Assembly (NCBI GenBank): GCA_003157315.1
Contig: PMJE01000472.1
Location: 8,574-16,082, forward strand
From: Myxococcales bacterium
Lineage (GTDB): Bacteria > Myxococcota > Polyangia > Fen-1088
Length of the DNA stretch: 7,509 nucleotides
Direction of reading: 5' to 3'
The notes beneath the pieces were generated by a model. That model was given only the letters and a program-made list of their open reading frames with translations. It did no database searches and had not been told where the DNA came from. Made by a program: the position numbers and the translations under genes. Shown here piece by piece: positions 1 to 6,530 of the stretch (the stretch's first letter is position 1; every line of letters begins with the position of its first letter).

Positions 1-2171
1 GGCGCGACCAGATCGAAACGCACGCGCTCAGGCTGCCATGCGACGGGCTTGACCTCGACAATCTCGCCTGGCCCATCGAGCAGGACCCCAGCAGACGCGG
101 CCACCGGCGTGCGCTGGCCCCGTAGCAGAACTTCGCCGGCGGTGACGATCACTGGTGGCCGAGCCTCGGCAGCGGTCAACGCAGCCGGTTCGCCGCCCGG
201 TGCGACGATGCGCGCACCGGTGGTGAGAAAGGCGCGCGGCAACTTGCGCGTCACCGACATCACCGCGGCGTCGGGCAACAGCGTGGTCAGGGTGAGTCGT
301 CCCGAGGCCATCCCCTGCAAAGCCCAGCGCAAGCGACGACTGCGCGGCGCTATGGCGATATCGCAGCCCGTGGTCTCAGCCAGCGCCACGCCGTCAACGT
401 CATATAGTCTGACGATCCGCTGGGCCGGGTCGGCCAATTCCAATCCGTAGCCGAAGAGTACGCCCATGTGATGATCGAGGTTGGAATTGGGCAGAAGCTC
501 GGCGAGCTTGCGCTGGTACTCGGCGCGATAGGCCGCCCCGTCGAGCCCAAGACGATTCTGGTCGATCACCAGGCTACGCAGGACGCGCGCCCCCCAGGGG
601 CGCACCTCGGGCACCCAGTCAGGCCTAGCTGTCACGGCCGGAGAAGCGGTCCAGTGCAAGTCCAGCCCAGCCAGCGAGGAATCAAGCGCGAGCAGGCCGC
701 CGAGCAAAGCCGGCAACATTCGGACGCCAATGCGCTTTCTTCCCACCAGCCAGCACAGCACCAATACCGCCAGCGCAAGCGCGGCAGCGCGCGCTCCGTC
801 GCGTCGCAGTGCCTCGCCCGCCCGTTGCACAATATCGTCGGGCGCACCCGCGGCGCGTGCGAGAGGACCCTGGATTGTTGGCCCCAGCAAGGCGCCGAGG
901 GTACAGAACGCCGCCACAACGCCCACCACCTGAGCCAGCCGTCGCAAATCAGCGATGGCTCGCGACAGGGTCAGCGCACCGACCACGCCGATGAGAATGA
1001 CTGCATAGGGAGCCAACTTCGAGGGATAACGGAAGTACTTGAATATCCCGTGGGTCACAGCCCACAGAGGCGTCTCGGCGCCAGTCGCCAGAAGGTAGAG
1101 CACGATTGCCGCCACGGCCGCCCAACGTACAAATCCGTCCTTGCGCTCGCGCCAGAACCCCCATAGCCCGAACCCGGCCAGGGTGGCGCCGACGTAGAGA
1201 CTGTGCACAAAGAGCCGTTCCCTGCTCATGGTGCGAAATGGCCAGAAGGTGAACTCGGGCAACGGCAGGCCGCGCGGATTGGGCAGGAAGAGCCCCAGCA
1301 AGTCCGCCGGAGAAAGCGACCATTGGCCGGATTCCATGGAAGAAAGGCCGCTGCCACGCGCTGACCTTTGCAGGAACCAATAGAGCGGCACCCAGCTTCC
1401 AGCGCCAATGACCAGGGCGAGGCAGCCGGCGCCGACCAGGCGTACCAGATCAGCACGCCAGGAAGTGCCAAGTCGCGTGGGGAGCCGGCCGGTTTGAGAA
1501 CCCTCTGAGGGTTCCCATGTCAACCCAATGCCTGCGCGCCATCGCTCACGACACGCCCCCCACCACACCAGCAGCCCTGCTCCCGCAGCAAAGAGAGTGC
1601 CTGGTACGTCGCCTCCCAGAGTCGCCAGCCCGATGCTTGCGCCCAGCCCGAAGAGTGCCGTACTTTCACCACGACCGAGACGCCGCGCAAACAACAGCGT
1701 CCACGGGAAAAACGACAGCGAGGTGAGGTAGGCGGGGCTGGCTAGCCACGAGGGCGCGGGGCCGGCCAAGGCAAGCGCGGCTCCTGCCCCGGCAGCCAGC
1801 ACAGACAGCGCCCCCAACTCGCGCAGCAGCACGGTTGCGCCCGCCGCGAGAATGCCAAGCTGGATGACCATGAGCAGGCCCAATGCCTGTCCTGCCGGCA
1901 GTGCACAGCCCAAGACCCGGACCGGATAGACCGGCAGTGCGCTGACATCGGTGATCAACGGAGTGCCCACGCCCAGGTAAGGGTTCCACAGCGGCAGGTG
2001 CCCGCTGCGCAGCGCCTGGTTGACCAAGCCGGTCATGGGCACGTCGAAGCGCAGGTGGTCGTCGTAGTACAGATCGCTGGTTCCCAGCGCGAGCCCCGCA
2101 TAGGGCAGCATGGCGACCAGGGCCGCAAGGGCTGGCCAGCCTAGCCCGGCTATTTGGCGGTTGGAATTCAC
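1..2171 (-). CDS. YfhO-family multi-pass membrane protein (putative GT-C type glycosyltransferase), 3' end outside window
   Basis: The minus strand reads as one uninterrupted frame of 723 codons from a GTG at 2171 to the left edge, so the C-terminus is missing. An in-frame TAG lies five codons before the GTG, making it the most upstream start; an ATG at codon 21 (2109-2111) is the alternative. There is no clear Shine-Dalgarno sequence. Residues 10-30 form a first membrane segment, followed by an acidic YYDDH loop (35-39) and PLWNPYLGVGTPL (60-72), the hallmark loop of YfhO proteins. Many hydrophobic segments follow, with FRYPSK at 380-385, also typical of the family. The last ~200 visible residues are soluble and beta-rich, as in YfhO C-terminal domains, and the sequence stops about where the usual PGW motif would come. 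Characterised YfhO proteins help glycosylate teichoic acids with lipid-linked sugars; in a Gram-negative the substrate is unknown. The family call is good; enzymatic activity is inference. Confidence 0.82.
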   Translation of the reverse strand, partial: MNSNRQIAGLGWPALAALVAMLPYAGLALGTSDLYYDDHLRFDVPMTGLVNQALRSGHLPLWNPYLGVGTPLITDVSALPVYPVRVLGCALPAGQALGLLMVIQLGILAAGATVLLRELGALSVLAAGAGAALALAGPAPSWLASPAYLTSLSFFPWTLLFARRLGRGESTALFGLGASIGLATLGGDVPGTLFAAGAGLLVWWGACRERWRAGIGLTWEPSEGSQTGRLPTRLGTSWRADLVRLVGAGCLALVIGAGSWVPLYWFLQRSARGSGLSSMESGQWSLSPADLLGLFLPNPRGLPLPEFTFWPFRTMSRERLFVHSLYVGATLAGFGLWGFWRERKDGFVRWAAVAAIVLYLLATGAETPLWAVTHGIFKYFRYPSKLAPYAVILIGVVGALTLSRAIADLRRLAQVVGVVAAFCTLGALLGPTIQGPLARAAGAPDDIVQRAGEALRRDGARAAALALAVLVLCWLVGRKRIGVRMLPALLGGLLALDSSLAGLDLHWTASPAVTARPDWVPEVRPWGARVLRSLVIDQNRLGLDGAAYRAEYQRKLAELLPNSNLDHHMGVLFGYGLELADPAQRIVRLYDVDGVALAETTGCDIAIAPRSRRLRWALQGMASGRLTLTTLLPDAAVMSVTRKLPRAFLTTGARIVAPGGEPAALTAAEARPPVIVTAGEVLLRGQRTPVAASAGVLLDGPGEIVEVKPVAWQPERVRFDLVA
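1498..1514. repeat. Near-perfect 17-bp palindrome inside the YfhO-like gene
   Basis: GAACCCTC, one central T at 1506, then GAGGGTTC: two perfect 8-bp arms with a single-base centre. It lies within the coding frame and encodes part of a hydrophilic loop (around WEPSEGSQ) between membrane segments. No T-tract follows on either strand, so it is not an intrinsic terminator. It may be a chance palindrome, a protein-binding site or a small mobile or repetitive palindrome. Confidence 0.5.
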
Positions 2172-2183
2172 AGCAAGAAAGGG

Positions 2184-2189
2184 ATTCTA
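2184..2189 (-). promoter_or_regulatory. Possible -10 box for the YfhO-like gene
   Basis: On the minus strand TAGAAT differs from the TATAAT consensus at one base and lies 12 bases before the GTG start at 2171. If used, the transcript would begin only a few bases before the start codon, giving an almost leaderless mRNA; this would fit the absence of a Shine-Dalgarno sequence. No convincing -35 box is visible 16-18 bases upstream, and chance occurrence is quite possible. Confidence 0.22.
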
Positions 2190-2216
2190 TCCGGGAGCAA
2201 CGCTAAACTGGAAAAC

Positions 2217-3671
2217 GTGTTGACCATCCATCGCCGTGTCGCTCCCCTTTTCACGTTGTTCCTCCTCGCCTGCGCGGGCCGCGCGCCTGCCCCACAGCCG
2301 CCGGCCGCCACGCCCGGACCAGACGCCTCCGCCGCCACACAGCCGCCCGCCTTTGTCCCGCTCCACGCCGACGGTGGCTCAGGCACCCAAGCCTGGCACC
2401 CGGGCTCGCCGCGCAATCAGCTCCGAGAGGCGATTTTCGCCGGCGCCTGGGCCGCTGTGCGCGACAAGCACTTCGACAAGACCCTGGGCGGCCTGGACTG
2501 GGATGGACTGCGCCGCAAGTACGAACCCCTGGCGCTGGCCGCACCCGACGAGCCGACCTTCTATCGTCTGCTCAATGAGATGCTCGGGCTGCTCGGGCAA
2601 TCGCATTTGCAGGTGCATGGCCCCGGTGAAGAGGCAGCGCCGCCGCCCGACGAGATCGCGTCTCCGCAGACCAGGACGGCTGCCGCCGATGCCATTCGCG
2701 AGGCGGGCGACGACTACGGCGATCCCGGGCTACTCGTCCGCATCATCGAAGGCAAGCCGACCATCACCCGTGTGCGCCCCGGCTCGTCAGCGGCGGGCGC
2801 GGGCCTGCGGCCCGGCTTCCAGGTCACCCACATTGGTGGCCGCGCCCTCGCCTCGCTGCCGCCCTCGGGCCGGGCGCTGCGACCGGTGGAAGAGCGCTTC
2901 CGCCTGCGCCAATTGGCAGCGCGTCGTCTGGCTGGACTGGTGGGTAGTCGGGTGAGCCTGCGCTGTCTGGATGGAAACGACCGCCCGATCGAAGTCATGT
3001 TGGAACGCGACCCACCCCCGGCACGCGCCATTCAGGTGCTCAACATGTCGCCGGTGGTCCCCGATGTCACCAGCCGACAGACCGGCGATGTCGGCATCGT
3101 GGCATTCAACGTGTTCTTGCTGCAGCCCGTACTCGGCGAAGTTCAGAAGGCCATCGACGGATTCCGGGCCCGCGGGGCCAAGGCCATCGTCATCGACTTG
3201 CGCGGCAACCCGGGCGGCATCGGCGCCATGGTCATTCCCTTGGCCGCGCGTCTGTCCAGCGCGCCGCTCACCCTGGGCACCATTGTCTATCGCGATTTCT
3301 CCAACACGCTCGCCACCACCGCCTCACTGGGCATCAAACCCTTTACCGGCCGGGTGGTCATCCTCACCGACGAGGGCAGCGCCTCTACTTCCGAGATCTT
3401 CGCGGCCGGGCTGCAAGAGGCGAAGCGCGCTTTGGTCGTCGGGGACACGACCGCGGGCGCGGCCCTGGGCTCCATTATCGAGGAATTGCCAGGCGGCGCG
3501 GTGGTGCAGATTCCAGTGGCTGACTTCAGGACACCCAAGGGCATGACCATCGAGGGTCGCGGCGTACAGCCCGACCGGCGGGTGTTCGAAACACGCGCGG
3601 GATTCTTGGCCGGCCGCGATGTCGTGCTTGACGCCGGCCTTGAACTGGCCAAAGCATCTCATCCTCAATGA
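2217..3671 (+). CDS. S41-family peptidase lipoprotein with PDZ-like domain (tricorn/IRBP-like type)
   Basis: A 484-residue predicted envelope lipoprotein. The N-terminus has two Arg, a hydrophobic stretch and the lipobox LLAC with Cys19, followed by a Pro/Ala-rich tether to about residue 50. A helical domain carries GQSH (Ser129-His130). A PDZ-like segment with RPGSSAAGAGLRPG spans roughly 170-260. The S41 core has IDLRGNPGG (about 327-335), EGSASTSEIFAA with presumed nucleophile Ser390, and IEGRGVQPD with Glu446. The Lys of the CtpA/Tsp Ser-Lys dyad is absent: the aligned position is Ala415 in TTAGAALG. Ser390, His130 and Glu446 instead fit the tricorn-like arrangement by eye. The GTG at 2217 was chosen because it puts the lipobox at a normal distance; TTG at 2220 is equally plausible, with GGAA at 2210-2213 six bases upstream. 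An in-frame TTG at 2154 would add 21 hydrophilic residues before the signal and is unlikely. It probably trims or degrades peptides in the periplasm; the substrate is unknown. Confidence 0.88.
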   Translation: MLTIHRRVAPLFTLFLLACAGRAPAPQPPAATPGPDASAATQPPAFVPLHADGGSGTQAWHPGSPRNQLREAIFAGAWAAVRDKHFDKTLGGLDWDGLRRKYEPLALAAPDEPTFYRLLNEMLGLLGQSHLQVHGPGEEAAPPPDEIASPQTRTAAADAIREAGDDYGDPGLLVRIIEGKPTITRVRPGSSAAGAGLRPGFQVTHIGGRALASLPPSGRALRPVEERFRLRQLAARRLAGLVGSRVSLRCLDGNDRPIEVMLERDPPPARAIQVLNMSPVVPDVTSRQTGDVGIVAFNVFLLQPVLGEVQKAIDGFRARGAKAIVIDLRGNPGGIGAMVIPLAARLSSAPLTLGTIVYRDFSNTLATTASLGIKPFTGRVVILTDEGSASTSEIFAAGLQEAKRALVVGDTTAGAALGSIIEELPGGAVVQIPVADFRTPKGMTIEGRGVQPDRRVFETRAGFLAGRDVVLDAGLELAKASHPQ

Positions 3672-4387
3672 TCGCTGTTCTCTTGTCCCTCCTGGCCGCA
3701 GCGCCAGCCGAAACACCTCTGCGGCCGGCGCAGGCAATTCTGGACGACTACGCCAATGCCATCGGCGGCCGGGAAGCATGGAAACGACTGCGCACTGTGC
3801 ACGTCAAGCGCGCGCTGACCGTGGTCGGGCAAGGGGCCAGTGGCAGCGAAGAACACTGGGCCACGGCCGACGGAAAGAACCTGAGTGAATCCACTCTGCG
3901 GGAGGTGGGAACTTTTCGCCAAGGCTCGGATGGCCGCATGTTCTGGTCGCAAGATCCGGTCTTCGGGCTGCGCAAGCTGGAGGGTGCCGAGCAAGAAGAC
4001 GCTCGCATCAACGCGGCCTGGAACGCCGAGCCCGATCTGGCGAGCCTCTACGCCAATGTCAGATCCGTGCCGCCACCCAAGCAAGCGCAGCCTGAGCCGA
4101 ACATCAGCCTCGAATGCGTGGAACTGCAGAAGAAGCTAGGCAAGCCATCTGTGCTGTGCTTCGACGCAAAGACGCACCTGCGGGTCGTGCAGACCGGTGT
4201 GCAACCCTCGCCCGGCGGCGACATACCCTACCGGCTCGTGTTCGGCGACTGGCGCGCGGTCAAGGGCATCACGACCTGGTATCTAGAGAAGATGACTGCC
4301 GGCCCCACCACGGTAGAGGGCCGCATCACCAGCCTGGTGTTCGACGAAAAGATCCCCGCGAACCGCTTCAAAATGCCCAAGCCCTGA
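3668..4387 (+). CDS. Secreted LolA-like (outer-membrane lipoprotein-sorting-type fold) protein
   Basis: A 239-residue protein whose ATG overlaps the TGA of the S41 peptidase gene (ATGA at 3668-3671). It has no Shine-Dalgarno of its own, which points to translational coupling. The first ~15 residues (MIAVLLSLLAAAPA) look like a short signal peptide, though without the usual positive charge. The mature part starts with DDYANAIGGREAWKRLRTV (27-43), an opening I associate with beta-rich LolA/LolB-like periplasmic proteins. The middle and end carry VLCFDAKTHLRVV (162-174) and a terminal DEKIPANRFKMPKP, both resembling the closing strands of that group. Cys150 and Cys164 could form a disulfide; there is no lipobox. 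Such proteins bind hydrophobic ligands or lipoproteins, but no ligand can be read from this sequence. Coupling to a peptidase lipoprotein suggests they act together. The fold assignment is from motif memory and moderately sure; function is not. Confidence 0.78.
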   Translation: MIAVLLSLLAAAPAETPLRPAQAILDDYANAIGGREAWKRLRTVHVKRALTVVGQGASGSEEHWATADGKNLSESTLREVGTFRQGSDGRMFWSQDPVFGLRKLEGAEQEDARINAAWNAEPDLASLYANVRSVPPPKQAQPEPNISLECVELQKKLGKPSVLCFDAKTHLRVVQTGVQPSPGGDIPYRLVFGDWRAVKGITTWYLEKMTAGPTTVEGRITSLVFDEKIPANRFKMPKP

Positions 4388-4423
4388 TTCAGAGCTGCAA
4401 TCCCCGGCAAGCGCAGCGAGAGG

Positions 4424-4454
4424 GCGGACGGCCTTGGAAAAACGGTGCGTCCGC
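4424..4454. repeat. Inverted repeat between convergent genes, possible weak terminator
   Basis: Perfect 7-bp arms GCGGACG (4424-4430) and CGTCCGC (4448-4454) flank a 17-base loop in the 114-bp convergent gap between the LolA-like gene (stop at 4387) and the metal transporter gene (stop at 4502). The position suits a bidirectional terminator. No U-tract follows on either strand and the loop is long, so intrinsic termination is doubtful. I see no other structure in this gap. Confidence 0.35.
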
Positions 4455-4501
4455 GTTCAGGTCCACGTCCACGACCTCCGGCGGCTGTTGCTGGATCGCG
4501 A

Positions 4502-5167
4502 TCAGATTCCCAGTACCAGCAGCACGAGGCCCAACACGGCAATCAACCCGCCGGCTGCGACGTCGGCGTAGTGTTCGAGAAAGTGCCAACGCAAGCGCGT
4601 GGCTCCGGCCTGCGCCAGCAGGACCAGTGCCACCATGCTGAGCAAAGTGGCAGCCTCGTAGGCAACCACCACGACGACAGCCGGCAGCGTCCCAAGCGGA
4701 GCCGCCGCGAACAGGATCGGCACCACCGCGATGCACGGATCCAGGCAGGACAGCACGAACAGCCCCCATACCGACGCCCGCGATGGATCGTGGATGTGGT
4801 CGTAGTGGCGGTGGTGATGGCCGTGAACCTTCTGGCCCGCCGCGCGCCGTAGGCCCCACACTCCGTAGGCCAGGCCGAATCCAATCAGCAAAATTCCGCC
4901 CACCGAACCCATGCTGCTGCCGAAGCTCTTCATCACTTCGAGCCCGACCAAAAGGGCCAACAGCCCGAGCAGCGCAGACACGCTGACGTGACCAAAACCG
5001 CACAAGACGGTGATGCGCGCCGTGCGCCCCGCGGACCACGCACGGCCCCGCGCCACTGCGGCGAAGGGCACCCAATGGTCGGGCGACACCGCGTGCAGCG
5101 CGCCGACGGTCATCGCGCCGACGAGAAGAGTGAGAAACATCAGTGAGTCCGGGGTTGTTTCTAGCAC
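4502..5167 (-). CDS. NicO/UreH-like transition-metal transporter with His-rich loop
   Basis: A 221-residue protein with about six hydrophobic segments. The first carries GALHAVSPDHWVP (22-34), whose H-X4-DH (His25, Asp30, His31) is the nickel/cobalt transporter signature. The second has GFGHVSVSALLG (57-68), a repeat-type His motif seen in NicO/UreH-type proteins. A loop after the third segment holds seven His in twelve residues (115-126), as in RcnA-type exporters, and probably binds metal. CLDPC (141-145) puts a Cys pair at the next membrane segment. The first start is GTG at 5167, with an in-frame TGA just upstream; ATG at 5140 would give 212 residues and also keep every motif. Neither start has a strong Shine-Dalgarno. 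It lies 120 bp downstream of the Ppx/GppA gene on the same strand. Nickel or cobalt export is the best guess; direction and metal are inferred, and a related thiol or sulfur-compound transporter of the LysE/DsbD-like superfamily is the alternative. Confidence 0.82.
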   Translation of the reverse strand: MLETTPDSLMFLTLLVGAMTVGALHAVSPDHWVPFAAVARGRAWSAGRTARITVLCGFGHVSVSALLGLLALLVGLEVMKSFGSSMGSVGGILLIGFGLAYGVWGLRRAAGQKVHGHHHRHYDHIHDPSRASVWGLFVLSCLDPCIAVVPILFAAAPLGTLPAVVVVVAYEAATLLSMVALVLLAQAGATRLRWHFLEHYADVAAGGLIAVLGLVLLVLGI

Positions 5168-5185
5168 GCCGGGGGCGGCAATTCA

Positions 5186-5265
5186 CGCTCTGCTTGACCG
5201 CCTGTGCGCCATGCTCACGCGGGTGGGCCACATGGGTGACTCACCGTCGCGGCGCGTGCAGAGCG
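5186..5265. repeat. Distant inverted repeat between ppx and the metal transporter gene
   Basis: CGCTCTGC at 5186-5193 is the exact reverse complement of GCAGAGCG at 5258-5265, with 64 bases between. It could close a leader structure upstream of the transporter gene. At this length and GC content it could also be chance. Confidence 0.3.
5235..5245. promoter_or_regulatory. Small palindrome upstream of the transporter gene, possible operator
   Basis: GGTGA-C-TCACC is a perfect 5-bp-arm palindrome, 68 bp before the GTG and 95 bp before the alternative ATG of the metal transporter gene. A second mini-palindrome, GTGG-G-CCAC, lies beside it at 5223-5231. Dyads of this sort occur at metal-sensor operators, but the sequence does not match the NikR or RcnR sites I know. 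No regulator gene lies in the window. Confidence 0.25.
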
Positions 5266-5287
5266 ATCGGCCCCGAATTTCCTGCAG

Positions 5288-6325
5288 CTAGATCTCTTCA
5301 GGCAAGTCTGCTGCCAAACCCGCATCCCGGTGCGCGAAGTAGTTCACCACTAGTCCCTCCTTGAGCGCGCTCTCGCACACCAGGGCGCCGGGATAGCCGG
5401 TCAGTTCCAGCAAGGTGCGCAGCACCACCGTGCCGGGCAAGAGTGTGTCAGCACGCAAGGCGCTGAGCCCCGTGATGGCCGCACGCTCTTCCTCGCTGGC
5501 CTCGGCCAGACGCTGCTCGAGCATCTTCAGATCTTCGAGCGAGAGCGCGAGATGACGACCCAGCCCTTCTCCAGCCTTGCCTGCGACCGGCGCCACCTTG
5601 CCTGCGCTGCCCTTGGCCAGCCGGGACAGCGCCAAGGCCGTGCCCGAGGTGAAAGTGACAAAATCGAAGCCGACCTTCTGCATCTGCCGGATCGCCGGCT
5701 GCGCCAGCACCCGCACGCGGGTCTCGGCGGTGAGGATTTCGGCGCGGGACATCTTGCCCACAAAGCGGCACTCGTCCCGCAGGCGCAGCACACCCATGGG
5801 CATGGATGTGGCGAACAGACAATCCTTGGCGTCGCCCACTATCGCCTTGATCGATCCACCACCGACGTCGAACAGGGCAACTTTGTGCTTGTCCAGATCC
5901 AGCGCCTGGCGCGCCCCCCAGTAAATCAGCGTGGCCTCTTTGAACGGATCGAGAACCTCGACGGCAAGTCCCACCTCGCGCTGCACGGCACTCACGAAGT
6001 CAGCACCGTTGCGCGCCTCGCGAATGGTGCTGGTGGCGACCGCCACCGTACTCTCGGGCTTGTGCTGATCAGCAAGTTTGCGCAGCTTGCGCAAAGCTTC
6101 CAGGCCACGCGCGAAGCTGTCCTCGGGAATTACGCCGTCGCGCAGTGACTCCGCTCCCAGACGCACCATCTCCTGCGCCTGTTCGAGCAAGAGCAGGCCG
6201 CCTTGGCCGTCTGCCTCGGCTACCAGCAGGTGGAAAGAGTTCGACCCGAGGTCATACGCAGCCACGCGCGAGCGCGCGCCCGTCGGCCCCTGTTCCGAAT
6301 TTCCGATGATTCTCAGACCAGACAT
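5288..6325 (-). CDS. ppx: Ppx/GppA-family phosphatase (exopolyphosphatase-like), compact two-domain form
   Basis: A 345-residue cytoplasmic protein of the actin-like ASKHA fold. Known members hydrolyse polyphosphate end-on or convert pppGpp to ppGpp. Visible motifs are AAYDLGSNSFHLLVAE (22-37, first phosphate loop), AVATSTIREARNGADF (95-110), DPFKEATLIYWGA (126-138, where families usually have SG-x-EEAR), VALFDVGGGSIKAI (149-162, second phosphate loop) and ESALKEGLVVNYF near the C-terminus. It lacks the HD-like C-terminal half of E. coli Ppx (about 510 residues) and matches the short bacterial form. The second loop is odd: Lys160 replaces the Glu of GGGSTE. The ATG at 6325 gives about 20 residues before the conserved core; GTG at 6265 (Val21) would start right at it and is a real alternative. 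Neither has a strong ribosome site. The family is sure; Ppx versus GppA activity cannot be told, and the symbol is nominal. Confidence 0.92.
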   Translation of the reverse strand: MSGLRIIGNSEQGPTGARSRVAAYDLGSNSFHLLVAEADGQGGLLLLEQAQEMVRLGAESLRDGVIPEDSFARGLEALRKLRKLADQHKPESTVAVATSTIREARNGADFVSAVQREVGLAVEVLDPFKEATLIYWGARQALDLDKHKVALFDVGGGSIKAIVGDAKDCLFATSMPMGVLRLRDECRFVGKMSRAEILTAETRVRVLAQPAIRQMQKVGFDFVTFTSGTALALSRLAKGSAGKVAPVAGKAGEGLGRHLALSLEDLKMLEQRLAEASEEERAAITGLSALRADTLLPGTVVLRTLLELTGYPGALVCESALKEGLVVNYFAHRDAGLAADLPEEI

Positions 6326-6530
6326 CGTCGCGCGTTCTTAGCATTACACGGCTACGGACCTGCACATGAATCGTAACATGCGTGCCTGGTTCGCACCGCT
6401 CGACAGAATGCCGCCGCTTTACCCATGCGATGCAGGCCTCGCGAGCGCCGCGGCATGTACCAAGGCCGCACAAAAACTCGTGCAGATTTCCGCGGGCGGC
6501 GTACCATCGGCCAGAATGAGGGGAAGACGC
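6326..6530. other. Divergent intergenic region between ppx and the TPR protein gene
   Basis: These 205 bases must carry the promoters for both the Ppx/GppA gene (leftward) and the TPR gene (rightward). The reading frame of the TPR protein stays open back to an ATG at 6366, but that extension encodes no recognisable secretion signal and places a long hydrophilic stretch before the real one, so it is treated as non-coding. I see short palindromes (CTCGCGAG, CCGCGG, and CATGC/GCATG arms around 6424-6456) but no convincing -35/-10 pair on either strand. Confidence 0.5.
6518..6524 (+). promoter_or_regulatory. Ribosome binding site fixing the start of the TPR protein gene
   Basis: GAGGGGA lies six bases before the ATG at 6531, a near-ideal Shine-Dalgarno. 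It picks this ATG over the in-frame ATGs at 6366, 6378, 6408 and 6516; the last would overlap the site itself. Confidence 0.7.

Noticed and set aside
468..1166. Long plus-strand open frame (232 codons) within the first 2 kb
   Set aside because: Its product is low-complexity, rich in Arg, Gln and His, with no domain. It lies opposite the continuous 723-codon YfhO-like frame, which has clear family motifs.
1..2171. Frameshifted or decayed gene in the first 2.1 kb, suggested by several short minus-strand frames
   Set aside because: Translating the minus strand by hand from the GTG at 2171 gives one unbroken frame to the edge; the gene is intact and merely cut by the window.
2154..2216. TTG at 2154 as start of the S41 gene
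   Set aside because: It would put 21 hydrophilic residues before the lipoprotein signal and overlap the divergent gene's start; GTG 2217 or TTG 2220 gives a normal signal length.
2236..2955. Plus-strand frame of 239 codons inside the S41 gene
   Set aside because: Rich in Arg, Pro, Ser and Cys and typical of an off-frame reading of GC-rich DNA; the S41 frame carries the lipobox and catalytic motifs.
4424..4454. Hairpin as a classical rho-independent terminator
   Set aside because: The stem is only 7 bp, the loop 17 bases, and no U-tract follows on either strand, so I list it only as an inverted repeat.
4389..5231. Minus-strand frame of 280 codons overlapping the metal transporter gene
   Set aside because: Arg-rich, with no membrane segments or motifs; it is a shadow of the NicO/UreH-like gene, which has H-X4-DH and clear membrane helices.
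5552..6148. Plus-strand frame of 198 codons opposite ppx
   Set aside because: No recognisable domain; the minus strand here encodes all conserved Ppx/GppA motifs.
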